This document shows, piece by piece, positions 25,268 to 33,791 of a DNA stretch of 64,000 nucleotides (the first letter of the stretch is position 1; every line of letters starts with the position of its first letter). The notes under the pieces are model-generated. The model made no database searches. It had not been told where the DNA came from and saw nothing but the letters and a program-made list of their open reading frames with translations. The DNA lies in the NCBI RefSeq assembly GCF_000308755.1, contig NZ_BAGF01000151.1, positions 62,001 to 126,000 on the forward strand, read 5' to 3'. Position numbers and translations under genes: made by a program. The DNA comes from Nocardia pneumoniae NBRC 100136 (GTDB taxonomy: Bacteria > Actinomycetota > Actinomycetes > Mycobacteriales > Mycobacteriaceae).

Positions 25268-26002
25268 TCAGGCGGTGAGCCCGCCGTCCGCGGCGATGCT
25301 CTGGCCGGTGACCCAGCGTGCAGCAGGAGAGGCCAGGAACCCGACAACCTCGGCGATATCGTCCGGCTCGCCCAACCGGCCCAGGGGCGTACGGGCGACG
25401 CGTTCTGCCAACAGGTCCCGAATGCCTTGCGTGGCATCGGTATTGGTCGGTCCCGGCAGAACACTGTTGACGGTGATCTGACGCGGTCCGACCTCGCGGG
25501 CGAGCGCGCGGACCAGCTGTTCGCCTGCCGCCTTGCTCGCCGCATACAGAGGCATGAACGGATCGCTGGCGCGGGTGGCCGAGGAGGAGATGTACACGAT
25601 ACGGCCGCCGTCGCGCACCCGGCGGGCAGCATGCCGGAAACCGGAGAACGCCGCCTGTGAGTTGGCGGCGAACGTCCGCGCGTAGTCCTCGTCGGCCGCC
25701 TTCGCGATCGGCCCCGCCGCATACCCATACGCGTTGTGCACGAAGACATCCAGTCCGCCGCGCCACCGTTCGGCGGTGTCGAACAGCGACTCGAGCTGGC
25801 CGGGATCGGTGACGTCCGCGGGCACGACGAGCGCCTGCCCACCGGCTGCCTCGATCGTGGCGGCCACGTCTTCGGCGGCCGCGGCATTGGTGCGGTAATT
25901 GATCACCACCTTCACCCCGTCGGCGGCCAGGCGCAGCGCGATCGCGCGGCCGATGCTGCGCCCGCTGCCGGTGACGACGGCGACTCGGTCGGTGTGTGCC
26001 AT
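25268..26002 (-). CDS. Short-chain dehydrogenase/reductase (SDR)
   Basis: The 244-residue classical SDR has the cofactor motif VVTGSGRSIGRAIA (TGxxxGxG variant), the structural NAYG stretch in place of NNAG, catalytic Ser in VYISSSATR, and YAASK with the catalytic Tyr and Lys. The C-terminal WVTGQSIAADGGLT is typical of FabG-like oxidoreductases. It reduces or oxidises a carbonyl/alcohol with NAD(P)H. ATG 26002 follows GAGGAG. It is downstream of a MarR gene on the same strand and separated from it by an AT-rich region with a palindromic candidate operator. The substrate is unknown. Confidence 0.9.
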   Translation of the reverse strand: MAHTDRVAVVTGSGRSIGRAIALRLAADGVKVVINYRTNAAAAEDVAATIEAAGGQALVVPADVTDPGQLESLFDTAERWRGGLDVFVHNAYGYAAGPIAKAADEDYARTFAANSQAAFSGFRHAARRVRDGGRIVYISSSATRASDPFMPLYAASKAAGEQLVRALAREVGPRQITVNSVLPGPTNTDATQGIRDLLAERVARTPLGRLGEPDDIAEVVGFLASPAARWVTGQSIAADGGLTA

Positions 26003-26127
26003 GACAATCTCCTCGGTTGATCCGACAGCAGGAATCCGCGCGTGTGGTCGACACAGCGGGGACCGAGCCGGTGGCGGGACGGCGTTCTCCACGTCCGGCG
26101 CGCTCGGCCACAGCCGGATAATGTATC

Positions 26128-26152
26128 TATGTCATATAATATCTATCACATA
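26128..26152. promoter_or_regulatory. Candidate operator before the SDR gene
   Basis: The arms TATGTCATA and TATCACATA form a 25-bp inverted repeat (8 of 9 positions) in an unusually AT-rich stretch (26116-26162) that also repeats ATCTAT three times. It lies about 130 bp upstream of the SDR start and just after the MarR stop codon. Confidence 0.4.
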
Positions 26153-26155
26153 TAT

Positions 26156-26659
26156 CTATCTGGAGCTAGGTGCAGGAGCGCTGCGGGCGGCACGTCGCCG
26201 ACGCTGCAGACCGGGATGCGCCCCCCGAGGTAACCCTGCCTGCGCGGAGGTGCGACGAAGGAGCTGGATCAACTGCGCACGCTCGGCGCCGTCGAGGGGT
26301 GCGAGGATTTCCCCCTCGAGGGCCTCGGCCTCGGCCGTCGCCGCCGCCAGCAGCACGTGCGCCTGCTCGGTTAGGTGGACCGCATGGGCACGACGATCGG
26401 CCGGGTGCGGGCGCCGCTGTATCAGGCCCCTCCCTTCGAGCTCGTCGATGAGGCCGACCATCGCGTTGCGGTGCACTTTCAGCAGGTCGGCGAGTTCCTG
26501 CTGACTGCGCCCGTCACCGCCCGCAAGGTGCGTCAGGATCCCGAAATGGGCTGGCTCGACCCCGAGCGGGGCGAGCCGCTCGGTGAACCTGCGCGAGACA
26601 TGATGACCGATCTGGGACAGCAGGAAGGCGCCGCGATCGTCCAATGGTTGATTCAGCAC
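26156..26659 (-). CDS. MarR-family transcriptional regulator
   Basis: The 167-residue protein has a MarR winged helix: LGVEPAHFGILTHLAGGDGRSQQELADLLKVHRNAMVGLIDELEGRGLIQRRPHPADRR in consecutive segments, with helical ends for dimerisation. The GTG start at 26659 has no obvious ribosome-binding site, and TATACT a short distance upstream could give a nearly leaderless mRNA. It diverges from the ABM monooxygenase gene across a perfect 15-bp palindrome (26680-26694), which is a natural operator for it. Its C-terminal 25 residues are Arg/Ala-rich and poorly ordered. It probably represses the monooxygenase and perhaps the SDR. Confidence 0.88.
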   Translation of the reverse strand: MLNQPLDDRGAFLLSQIGHHVSRRFTERLAPLGVEPAHFGILTHLAGGDGRSQQELADLLKVHRNAMVGLIDELEGRGLIQRRPHPADRRAHAVHLTEQAHVLLAAATAEAEALEGEILAPLDGAERAQLIQLLRRTSAQAGLPRGAHPGLQRRRRAARSAPAPSSR

Positions 26660-26679
26660 ACACGAAGTATAGCAATTTA

Positions 26680-26694
26680 AGAAGACTGTCTTCT
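26680..26694. promoter_or_regulatory. Perfect palindrome between divergent MarR and ABM genes
   Basis: AGAAGACTGTCTTCT is a perfect 15-bp palindrome lying 20 bp from the MarR start and 11 bp from the ABM start. It fits a MarR operator controlling both genes. Confidence 0.65.
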
Positions 26695-26705
26695 AAGATG
26701 ACAAT

Positions 26706-27074
26706 ATGACTTTGCCTACCGGACATGCCGCAGCCGGCACCGAGCAGCCCGTGACTCTGATCAACGCCTTCTCAGTGCCGATGTCGCAGAAAGACCGATT
26801 CCTCGACCGCTGGAAGGACAACGCGCGGTGCATGGCGTCAGCGCCGGGGTTCATCCAGGCCCGCATGCTCCAAGCCGTCAGCGACAAGGCGGAACTGACC
26901 TTCGTCAACGTGGCGGAATGGGAGACCGGCACCGCGCTGGACGCGGCGCGCACCGACCCGCAGTGGCAGCAATCGATCCGGCGGATGATCGACGACCCCG
27001 ACCTGGACGTCGTCGCGCGGCCGATGGTCTACCGGTCCGCGATCGACGTGGCGCCCGGCGACACGCTCCCATGA
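26706..27074 (+). CDS. Antibiotic biosynthesis monooxygenase (ABM) domain protein
   Basis: The 122-residue protein has the ferredoxin-like ABM fold pattern: an opening strand VTLINAFSVP, a helix with FLDRWKDNARCMASAPGF, strands around ARMLQ and LTFVNVAEWET, and a second helix LDAARTDPQWQQSIRRM. Such proteins are cofactor-free monooxygenases or, when sequence-divergent, heme-degrading or stress proteins. It starts 11 bp after a perfect palindrome and diverges from a MarR gene that is its likely repressor. Confidence 0.85.
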   Translation: MTLPTGHAAAGTEQPVTLINAFSVPMSQKDRFLDRWKDNARCMASAPGFIQARMLQAVSDKAELTFVNVAEWETGTALDAARTDPQWQQSIRRMIDDPDLDVVARPMVYRSAIDVAPGDTLP

Positions 27075-27104
27075 CCGATCGACAACCGAGTTCCCTGCTT
27101 CGCG

Positions 27105-27345
27105 GTGTGTCGACCATGGCCGGCTACCACGACAAGCCCCGCCGACACGGCTAGTGTCCTCGACAGCGACGGCTGGCTGCACACCAACGACATAACCCGG
27201 GTCGACACCGAGGCTCGATCTTCCTGAGTGGCCGGGCCACCGAGATGTTCGTCCAGGGCGGATTCAACATCTACCCGATCGAAGTCGAGAACATCCTCGT
27301 CTCCCACGCGAGATCTCGCCACTGCCGTGACTGCTTCCTGCCGGA
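27105..27345 (+). pseudogene. Acyl-CoA/AMP-forming ligase remnant
   Basis: Short segments in shifted frames match the C-terminal part of AMP-forming acyl-CoA ligases: MAGYHDKP, then SDGWLHTNDITRVDTE (the conserved GWxxTGD hinge region), then SGRATEMFVQGGFNIYPIEVEN (the GRxxEM...G.NIYP.E.E core 10 motif). At least one frameshift lies near 27215, and the protein is cut off on both sides. Only this tail of the gene remains, directly before the fdhD stop on the other strand. Confidence 0.8.
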
Positions 27346-27359
27346 GGTCACTGCGCAAG

Positions 27360-28175
27360 TCAAGCGAAGGCAATGCGTTCTTCGCCGGTGTAAATGTTCA
27401 TCGTCTCCCCACGCAAGAATCCGGCCAATGTCAGGCCTGATTCAGCGGCCATGTCCACCGCGAGTGAACTAGGTGCAGAGACCGCTCCGAGCACGGGAAT
27501 GCCCGCCATCACCGTCTTCTGCACCAGTTCGAAGGATGCACGGCCACTCACGATCAGCACAAGATCGTGGCCGGGCATTCGATGTTCACGCAATGCCCAG
27601 CCGATCACCTTGTCGACAGCGTTGTGCCGGCCCACGTCTTCCCGCACCGCGACCGCAGTTCCGTCGGCCGTGAAAAGGCCTGCGGCATGCAGCCCTCCGG
27701 TGGAATCGAAGATTGCTTGGCGTGAGCGGAGAATACTCGGCAGTGCCGACAACGTCGCGGCGTCGATCACGAGACTACGCGCGGGGATGGGAAATCTGGT
27801 ACCCGCGCGGACCTCATCGAGCGCTGTTTTGCCGCAGAGCCCGCAGGCGCTCGTGGTCAGGAAGCTGCGCTTCACAATCGGAACGGGGTGGCGCAGTCTT
27901 ACATCGAGAATGTTGTACGTGTTGCGACCGTTGTCGTCGGAACCCGCGCAGTAGCGTGCCGCCACGACATCATCACGGTCCTGAATGATTCCTTCGCTGA
28001 GCAGGAATCCGTGCACCAGGTCGATGTCGTGGCCGGGGGTCCGCATCGTGACAGTCAGCGGCACTCCGTCCACCCTGATCTCGAAGGGTTCTTCGACAAC
28101 GAGCGTATCGGGACGAGCGCTCTGTCCGGACTCGGAGACCCGCGTCATCCGGCGTCGAGTGGTCACTCGCGACAT
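27360..28175 (-). CDS. fdhD: Formate dehydrogenase accessory sulfurtransferase FdhD
   Basis: This 271-residue protein is FdhD: the motif TSACGLCGKTALDEV contains the CxxC that carries sulfur, and REDVGRHNAVDKVIG, SGRASFELVQK and GFLRGETMNIYTG are family landmarks. FdhD transfers sulfur from a cysteine desulfurase to the bis-MGD molybdenum cofactor, which formate dehydrogenases need for activity. ATG 28175 gives the usual VTTRRRMTRV opening. It lies downstream of the FdhF-type gene on the same strand, matching its client. Confidence 0.95.
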   Translation of the reverse strand: MSRVTTRRRMTRVSESGQSARPDTLVVEEPFEIRVDGVPLTVTMRTPGHDIDLVHGFLLSEGIIQDRDDVVAARYCAGSDDNGRNTYNILDVRLRHPVPIVKRSFLTTSACGLCGKTALDEVRAGTRFPIPARSLVIDAATLSALPSILRSRQAIFDSTGGLHAAGLFTADGTAVAVREDVGRHNAVDKVIGWALREHRMPGHDLVLIVSGRASFELVQKTVMAGIPVLGAVSAPSSLAVDMAAESGLTLAGFLRGETMNIYTGEERIAFA

Positions 28176-28248
28176 GACCGCATCTCGCCGGTATCCGAGC
28201 TGACAGTCCCCGCGAACTGCCTACGAGCACACATCTGGTCCATCGTGT

Positions 28249-30552
28249 TTACCGCTCCGGATATCTAGACGGCTCGAGTCTTATCACGATTGCTTTCGAG
28301 ACCGGGGTGTTGGATTGTGCCGCGACGTGGTCCAGGGGTACCAGCGGGTTGGTCTCGGGATAGTAGGCGGCGGCGTTGCCGCGCGGCGTGGGATAGGAGA
28401 CCAGGCGGAAGCCCTCGACCCGTCGTTCGATGCCGTCACCCCACTCCGAGACCAGGTCGACGAGGTCGCCATCGCGGAAGCCGAGGACGGTGATGTCGTC
28501 GTGGTGGACCATGATGACTTTTCTGGCCTCGCGGATTCCGCGGTAACGGTCATCGAGCCCGTAGATGGTGGTGTTGTATTGGTCGTGGCTGCGCAACGTT
28601 TGCAGGATCAACTTTCCTTCGGGGACCGGCAGCCAGGTCAGGTCGTTGACCGCGAAGTGGGCTTTGCCCGTCATCGTGTGGAACTCCCGGCTGTCACGCG
28701 GTGGATGTGGCAGTTGAAAACCGTTGCGTTGCCGTACTTTGCGGTTGTAATCGGCGCAGCCGGGAACGACGTGGGCGATGGCGTCGCGGATGCTGTCGTA
28801 ATCGTGACGGAAGCGGTCCCAGGGCACGACATGGCCGCTTCCGAACAGCGCTTCGGCGAGCTCGCAGACGACGGCAACCTCGCTGCGCAAGTGTGGGCTG
28901 ACCGGTTTCAACCGTCCGGTGGACAGATGCACCATCGACATGGAGTCTTCGACCGAGACCTGATTCTTGGTGCCGTTCGGGGCGAGGTCGAGGTCGGTGC
29001 GGCCGAGTGTCGGCAGGATGAGCGCGGTGCGGCCGTGCACGACGTGGCTGCGGTTCAGCTTGGTCGACACCTGCACCGTCAGTTCGCACTGTCGCAATGC
29101 TGCTTCGGTGACGGCAGTATCGGGAGTAGCTTGGACGAAGTTGCCGCCCATGCCGAAGAAGACCTTTGCCCGGCCGTCGCGCATGGCGCGAATGGAGTCC
29201 ACGGTGTCCCATCCGTGGTGGCGCGGGCTCGTGATCCCGAATTCGCGATCGAGCGTGTCGAGGAAGTCCTCGGGCATTTTCTCCCAGATGCCCATGGTGC
29301 GGTCGCCTTGGACGTTGGAGTGGCCGCGCACCGGGCACACGCCCGCGCCAGGCTTGCCGATCATGCCGCGCAGCAGCAGCAGGTTGGTGGCCTCCTCGAT
29401 GGTGGCCACACCGTGCGACTGCTGGGTAAGGCCCATCGCCCAGCAGAGGATGGTGGCCTTCGACCCGGCCAGCAGCTCAGCAGTATGTTCCAGCTGCTGG
29501 CGGGTCAGCCCGGTGGCGACCTCGACCTCACTCGGATCGACTGCGCGAATGTGGCTTTCGTAGTCGGCGTAGCCGGCGGTGTGGGAGTCGATGAACGCAT
29601 GGTCGATCACCGTGCCGGGAGCACGGTCCTCGGCCTCGAGCAGCAGCTTGCCCAGGCCCTGGAACAAGGCCATGTCCCCGCCGAGGCGGATCTGGAGGAA
29701 TTCGTCGGCGATCCTCCCACCACTGGTGAAGCCCTTGACCGTCTGGGGATCCCGAAACCCCAGGAGTCCGGCCTCGGGTAACGGATTGACGGCGATGATC
29801 CGCGCACCGCGGTTTTTCGCGTGCTGCAGTGCGATGAGCATGCGTGGATGGTTGGTGCCCGGGTTCTGCCCGGCCACGATGATCAGATCCGCGACCGGGA
29901 AGTCATCGAGGGTGACCGACCCCTTGCCGATACCGATGGATTTGGTCAGCGCGGTCCCGGAGGATTCGTGACACATGTTGGAACAATCCGGAAGGTTGTT
30001 CGTTCCGAAGCTGCGCACCAACAGTTGATACACGAACGCGGTCTCGTTGGCCGTGCGCCCGGAGGTGTAGAACACTGCCTCATCCGGTGAACCCAGACCG
30101 CGCAGAGTATCTGCAATCAACCGATAGGCGTCCTCCCACTCGATCGGCCGGTAATGAGTATCACCCGGTCGGAGCACCATCGGGTGTGTGAGCCTGCCCT
30201 GCTGCCCGAGCCAGTAACCCGACTTCTCGCTCAGTGTCGCGACGGAGTGGGCCGCGAAAAACTCCGGCGTCACCGTACGCACTGTGGCTTCTTCAGCGAC
30301 GGCCTTGGCGCCGTTCTCGCAGAATTCCGCGGGCCGCCGCGTGCCAGTGGGGTCGGGCCACGCGCAACTGGGGCAGTCGAAACCGTGACGCTGGTTGAGC
30401 CGTGCCAGCGCCCGCGCAGAACGCGCGACGCCCATTTGCTCGACGGCGCGTTCCAGCGCCACGGTGACTGCCTTTACTCCGGCAGCCGCGGTCTTCGGCG
30501 CACTGACAGTCAGCGCTGCTTCGTCGATGTCGCGCTGCGGAGCATCGCGCAT
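28249..30552 (-). CDS. FdhF/YdeP-type molybdopterin oxidoreductase (formate dehydrogenase-like)
   Basis: The 767-residue protein is a member of the bis-MGD oxidoreductase family (FdhF/YdeP): an N-terminal CPSCAWPDP Cys pair, SGRTANETAFVYQLLVR, the active-site-type segment NMCHESSGTAL whose Cys may ligate Mo, GQNPGTNHPRM, GHSNVQGDRTMGI and a C-terminal molybdopterin dinucleotide-binding domain (LRSHDQYNTTIYG). It probably oxidises formate to CO2 or is a close relative of unknown substrate. It lacks the CxxCxxxC iron-sulfur set of classical FdhF. ATG 30552 lies 1 bp after the MBL gene stop, so it belongs to the mscR operon and needs FdhD encoded next to it. Confidence 0.88.
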   Translation of the reverse strand: MRDAPQRDIDEAALTVSAPKTAAAGVKAVTVALERAVEQMGVARSARALARLNQRHGFDCPSCAWPDPTGTRRPAEFCENGAKAVAEEATVRTVTPEFFAAHSVATLSEKSGYWLGQQGRLTHPMVLRPGDTHYRPIEWEDAYRLIADTLRGLGSPDEAVFYTSGRTANETAFVYQLLVRSFGTNNLPDCSNMCHESSGTALTKSIGIGKGSVTLDDFPVADLIIVAGQNPGTNHPRMLIALQHAKNRGARIIAVNPLPEAGLLGFRDPQTVKGFTSGGRIADEFLQIRLGGDMALFQGLGKLLLEAEDRAPGTVIDHAFIDSHTAGYADYESHIRAVDPSEVEVATGLTRQQLEHTAELLAGSKATILCWAMGLTQQSHGVATIEEATNLLLLRGMIGKPGAGVCPVRGHSNVQGDRTMGIWEKMPEDFLDTLDREFGITSPRHHGWDTVDSIRAMRDGRAKVFFGMGGNFVQATPDTAVTEAALRQCELTVQVSTKLNRSHVVHGRTALILPTLGRTDLDLAPNGTKNQVSVEDSMSMVHLSTGRLKPVSPHLRSEVAVVCELAEALFGSGHVVPWDRFRHDYDSIRDAIAHVVPGCADYNRKVRQRNGFQLPHPPRDSREFHTMTGKAHFAVNDLTWLPVPEGKLILQTLRSHDQYNTTIYGLDDRYRGIREARKVIMVHHDDITVLGFRDGDLVDLVSEWGDGIERRVEGFRLVSYPTPRGNAAAYYPETNPLVPLDHVAAQSNTPVSKAIVIRLEPSRYPER

Positions 30553-30553
30553 C

Positions 30554-31186
30554 TCAGAAGCCCCGCTCGATCCACTCGGCCAGGTGCGGTGCTTCGGTGC
30601 CGATGGTCGTGCCCTCGCCGTGCCCGGTGTAGACGCGGGTGTCCTCCGGGAGGGCGAACAGGCGGTCGCGGATGGAGCCGATGATGGTCGGGAAATCGGA
30701 GAAGGACCGCCCGGTGGCGCCGGGGCCGCCGGAGAACAGAGTGTCTCCGGAGAACAGGGCCTTCGCCTCGGGCAGGTGCAGGCAGATCGAGCCCGGCGAG
30801 TGGCCGGGGGTGTGGATGATCTCGAGCACCGTACCGGCCAGCGCGATACGTTGACCATCCGTCGCGTGCCAGTACGGCTGCCCTGGATGGGTGATCTCCC
30901 ACAGCTGACCATCACCGGGGTGCAGGACCACCGGGGTGTAGAGGGTTCTGCCGAGTTCGGGTGCGAAGGTGACGTGGTCGTTGTGCCCGTGGGTGCACAC
31001 CACCGCGACGACGTTGCGGCCCGCGACAGCATCGATGATGGGCTTGGAGTCGTGTGCGGCGTCGATGATGACTACCTCGTCGTCGTTGCCGACGATCCAG
31101 ACGTTGTTTTCGACCTCCCACGTGCCGCCGTCGAGTTCGAACACCCCGGAGGTGACGACCTGATCGATATGCAGCTCGCCCCTCAC
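30554..31186 (-). CDS. Metallo-beta-lactamase-fold hydrolase next to mscR
   Basis: The 210-residue protein has the MBL metal site THGHNDH (HxHxDH), followed by TPGHSPGS, the bridging Asp in FSGDTLFSGG, and the last His in YTGHGEGT. Its GTG start overlaps the stop codon of mscR (GTGA). A homologue sits beside mscR in mycobacteria as well. Given that MscR makes S-formylmycothiol or releases formate from it, this glyoxalase-II-like enzyme is a good candidate for the thioester hydrolase. That role is inference from context. Confidence 0.85.
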   Translation of the reverse strand: MRGELHIDQVVTSGVFELDGGTWEVENNVWIVGNDDEVVIIDAAHDSKPIIDAVAGRNVVAVVCTHGHNDHVTFAPELGRTLYTPVVLHPGDGQLWEITHPGQPYWHATDGQRIALAGTVLEIIHTPGHSPGSICLHLPEAKALFSGDTLFSGGPGATGRSFSDFPTIIGSIRDRLFALPEDTRVYTGHGEGTTIGTEAPHLAEWIERGF

Positions 31187-32268
31187 AGGACAACCACCGA
31201 GCGCAGCACGCTGCCGGCGTGCATGGTGTGGAACGCGTCTTCGACCTCGTCGATCTTGATGCGTTCGGTGACGAATTTCTCCAGCGGCAGACGCCCCTGA
31301 TGGTAGAGATCCACCAGCACCGGGAAGTCCCGGTCGGGCAGGCAGTCGCCGTACCACGACGACTTCAACGCCCCACCGTGGGAGAAGAAGTCCAGCAGCG
31401 GCATCTCCAGCCGCATCTCCGGGGTGGGGACACCGACCAGTACCACGGTGCCCGCCAGATCGCGGGCGTAGAACGCCTGCTTCCATGTCTCCGGGCGCCC
31501 GACCGCGTCGATCACGACATCGGCGCCGAACCCGCCGGTGAGCTCCTGCACCGCGGTGACGACATCAGCGTCGGTGGCGTTGACCGTATGGGTGGCGCCG
31601 AGGTCGGTCGCCCAGGCCAGCTTCTTGGCGTCCCGGTCCACCGCGATGATCTTCGCCGCCCCCGCCAGGCGCGCGCCGACGATCGCGGCGTCACCGACGC
31701 CGCCGCAACCGATCACCGCCACCGAGTCTCCGCGCCCGACCGCGCCGGTGTTCACCGCGGCGCCCAAACCGGCCATGACACCGCAGCCCAGCAGTCCGAC
31801 CACCGCCGGATCCGCGGTGGGGTCGACCTTGGTGCACTGACCCGCGTGCACCAGCGTCTTCTCGGCGAACGCACCGATGCCCAGCGCGGGAGTCAGTTCG
31901 GTGCCATCGATCAGCGCCATTTTCTGGCTGGCGTTGAACGTGTCGAAGCAGTACTGCGGCCGGCCGCGCTTGCAGGCCCGGCACTGGCCGCACACCGCGC
32001 GCCAGTTCAGGATGACGAAGTCGCCGACTTCCACCGAGTCGACATCTTCGCCCACGCTCTCCACGATGCCGGCGGCTTCGTGGCCGAGCAGGAACGGGAA
32101 CTCGTCGTTGATGCCGCCCTCGCGATAGGTCAGGTCGGTGTGGCAGACCCCGCACGCAGCCACCGCCACGACCACCTCACCCGGACCTGGATCAGGGATC
32201 ACGATGTCGGTGAGCTCGACAGGCGCCCCCTTCGAGCGGGCGATCACACCGCGGACCTGCTGTGGCAT
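31183..32268 (-). CDS. mscR: S-(hydroxymethyl)mycothiol dehydrogenase MscR
   Basis: The 361-residue zinc alcohol dehydrogenase has catalytic zinc ligands in AACGVCHTDL, HEAAG with GHE, a structural zinc CGQCRACKRGRPQYC, and the Rossmann motif VIGCGGVGDAAI. The segments GAFAEKTLVHAGQCTKV and GLLGCGVMAGLGAAVNTG are typical of the class III/mycothiol type. It oxidises the spontaneous adduct of formaldehyde and mycothiol with NAD+, and may also reduce S-nitrosomycothiol. It is the first gene of the operon mscR-MBL-FdhF-like, with fdhD 73 bp further on. A perfect 11-bp inverted repeat lies in its leader. Confidence 0.93.
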   Translation of the reverse strand: MPQQVRGVIARSKGAPVELTDIVIPDPGPGEVVVAVAACGVCHTDLTYREGGINDEFPFLLGHEAAGIVESVGEDVDSVEVGDFVILNWRAVCGQCRACKRGRPQYCFDTFNASQKMALIDGTELTPALGIGAFAEKTLVHAGQCTKVDPTADPAVVGLLGCGVMAGLGAAVNTGAVGRGDSVAVIGCGGVGDAAIVGARLAGAAKIIAVDRDAKKLAWATDLGATHTVNATDADVVTAVQELTGGFGADVVIDAVGRPETWKQAFYARDLAGTVVLVGVPTPEMRLEMPLLDFFSHGGALKSSWYGDCLPDRDFPVLVDLYHQGRLPLEKFVTERIKIDEVEDAFHTMHAGSVLRSVVVL

Positions 32269-32294
32269 GTTACTTCGGTTCCTTCATCTCGAGC

Positions 32295-32324
32295 CGGAGT
32301 CATGCGCCTCCCGGCATGACTCCG
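32295..32324. promoter_or_regulatory. 11-bp perfect inverted repeat in the mscR leader
   Basis: CGGAGTCATGC (32295-32305) and GCATGACTCCG (32314-32324) are perfect inverse copies separated by 8 bp. They lie 27-56 bases before the mscR ATG and about 130 bp before the divergent LuxR-type regulator, so they could be that regulator's operator or an mRNA hairpin in the mscR leader. Confidence 0.6.
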
Positions 32325-32453
32325 AAGACACTAGGTACAACCGGCCCACACGGTGACCTAGCCGAAAGGCTGGAAGAACCCATCCATGAATCCAGGTCGC
32401 CAATCACGAGGTCGACGACCCGTAGGTCTCCTCACCTGCGTAAAGTTGCCGGA

Positions 32454-33791
32454 ATGTCCGAGCTGATGGCTCCAACAGCCACCGAAGGCGCTGCGGAACT
32501 TCGCGCTCTCCGCGATGTCATCGCGGGCCCGCTGTATGAGATCGCGCGTCGATTCTCCCGCTTCCTAAGCCCTCGTTGGCCCCATACGGCTCTGGTGATC
32601 TTCACCCACGAATGCACCGGCCGACCCCGCAAAATCGCCGGCGACCCCACCGTCGTCGACAAGATCACCATCAACGAACTAGAAGACCTCAAAACTAGAC
32701 TCGCGCCAGGAACATCGCTGGGCACCACCGCCTCGATCGGCGGCGCCCAGCGATGGGTGTGGACACTACGCGACGTCACTGACACCCTGCTGGTCCTCAT
32801 ACCCCGCAACCCGGGCCAGCAACTCGCCGCACCAGCCGACTTGGCCGCGGCATTCGGCATCGTTGCCATATCCATCAGACAGCAAGTCGCCCAAGCCAGC
32901 CCGGACTACTTAGCGGAGTCCCGCGCCGCTTCCACCGAACGAGCGCGAACCATCGCCGAACTGACCGCCGCCCACGAAGCCGCACTCGTCGCCATCCTGA
33001 ACACCCTGCGCTCGACCGGCCTCGACGACAACACCGCTCGCCTCACCGCTACCGACTCCGCCTCCCAGGCGCTTCTGGCACTGCGATCAACACAGAACAC
33101 CGACCGCGAACTATCCGAAGAACCAGCTGCCACCGCATTCACACGCCTGCGCAAAGAAATGCGCCAACTACTGCGGCACCACCCCGCGCGCGTCGAGTAT
33201 GTGCCGCCGCCCACCGACGGCAAACCCCTACCAGGCGAAATCGCCTACGCGGCAAGGGCGATGACACGCGCTACCGTCCTGGCCTTCACCACCCAACCCA
33301 CTCTCACGCGTCTGCGCATCGCATGGGCATGCGACAACACCGCCCTCACCATCGATGTCCGCGACCATGAGTCCGGCGAGCTCGACGCCGCGATCCTGCG
33401 GCGCCAACTGCACGGCAGAGCGCGGACGTTAGGGGGCGACCTACGCATCGAGACCGTCCCCCAGTGGGGCAGCCGGGTGACCATCGAACTCCCCCTCGAT
33501 GCCCCAGCCGCCCGTCCCGACGAAGACCGACTGGCGACACTGAACCGGCGGGAACGAGAAGTCCTGGCCCTGATCAGTGCTGGCAAACGGAACAAAGCGA
33601 TCGCCGTAGACCTCGGCGTTGCCGAGAGCACCGTCAAATTCCACGTCGCCGGGATTCTCAAGAAGCTGAAAGTCAGCTCACGAGGAGAGGCCGCCGCTCT
33701 AGGCCGGCTCGCACACGTCGGCGCCCTACCTACCACCGACCCGGTCCCGCACCACCTACAGTCACACGCGGCCGGTGTCGTCCTGAGATGA
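32454..33791 (+). CDS. Kinase-like/LuxR fusion transcriptional regulator
   Basis: The 445-residue protein ends in a clear LuxR/NarL helix-turn-helix (LNRREREVLALISAGKRNKAIAVDLGVAESTVKFHVAGILKKL). Before it lies a region resembling a NarX/DegS-type sensor kinase: a helical DHp-like segment (AALVAILNTLRSTGLDD to LRHHPARVEY) and a degenerate HATPase tail with RRQLHGRARTLGGDLRIETV and WGSRVTIELPL. The ATP-binding glycines of the G1 box are replaced (VRDHESGEL), so ATP hydrolysis is unlikely. The N-terminus may be GAF-like. It is divergent from mscR and is the natural regulator of the formaldehyde operon. ATG 32454 is chosen by the onset of protein-like sequence; no strong ribosome-binding site is seen. 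Confidence 0.82.
   Translation: MSELMAPTATEGAAELRALRDVIAGPLYEIARRFSRFLSPRWPHTALVIFTHECTGRPRKIAGDPTVVDKITINELEDLKTRLAPGTSLGTTASIGGAQRWVWTLRDVTDTLLVLIPRNPGQQLAAPADLAAAFGIVAISIRQQVAQASPDYLAESRAASTERARTIAELTAAHEAALVAILNTLRSTGLDDNTARLTATDSASQALLALRSTQNTDRELSEEPAATAFTRLRKEMRQLLRHHPARVEYVPPPTDGKPLPGEIAYAARAMTRATVLAFTTQPTLTRLRIAWACDNTALTIDVRDHESGELDAAILRRQLHGRARTLGGDLRIETVPQWGSRVTIELPLDAPAARPDEDRLATLNRREREVLALISAGKRNKAIAVDLGVAESTVKFHVAGILKKLKVSSRGEAAALGRLAHVGALPTTDPVPHHLQSHAAGVVLR

Noticed and set aside
28315..29781. 488-codon frame on the + strand opposite the FdhF-type gene.
   Set aside because: It is an antisense shadow; the - strand holds all conserved molybdo-oxidoreductase motifs.
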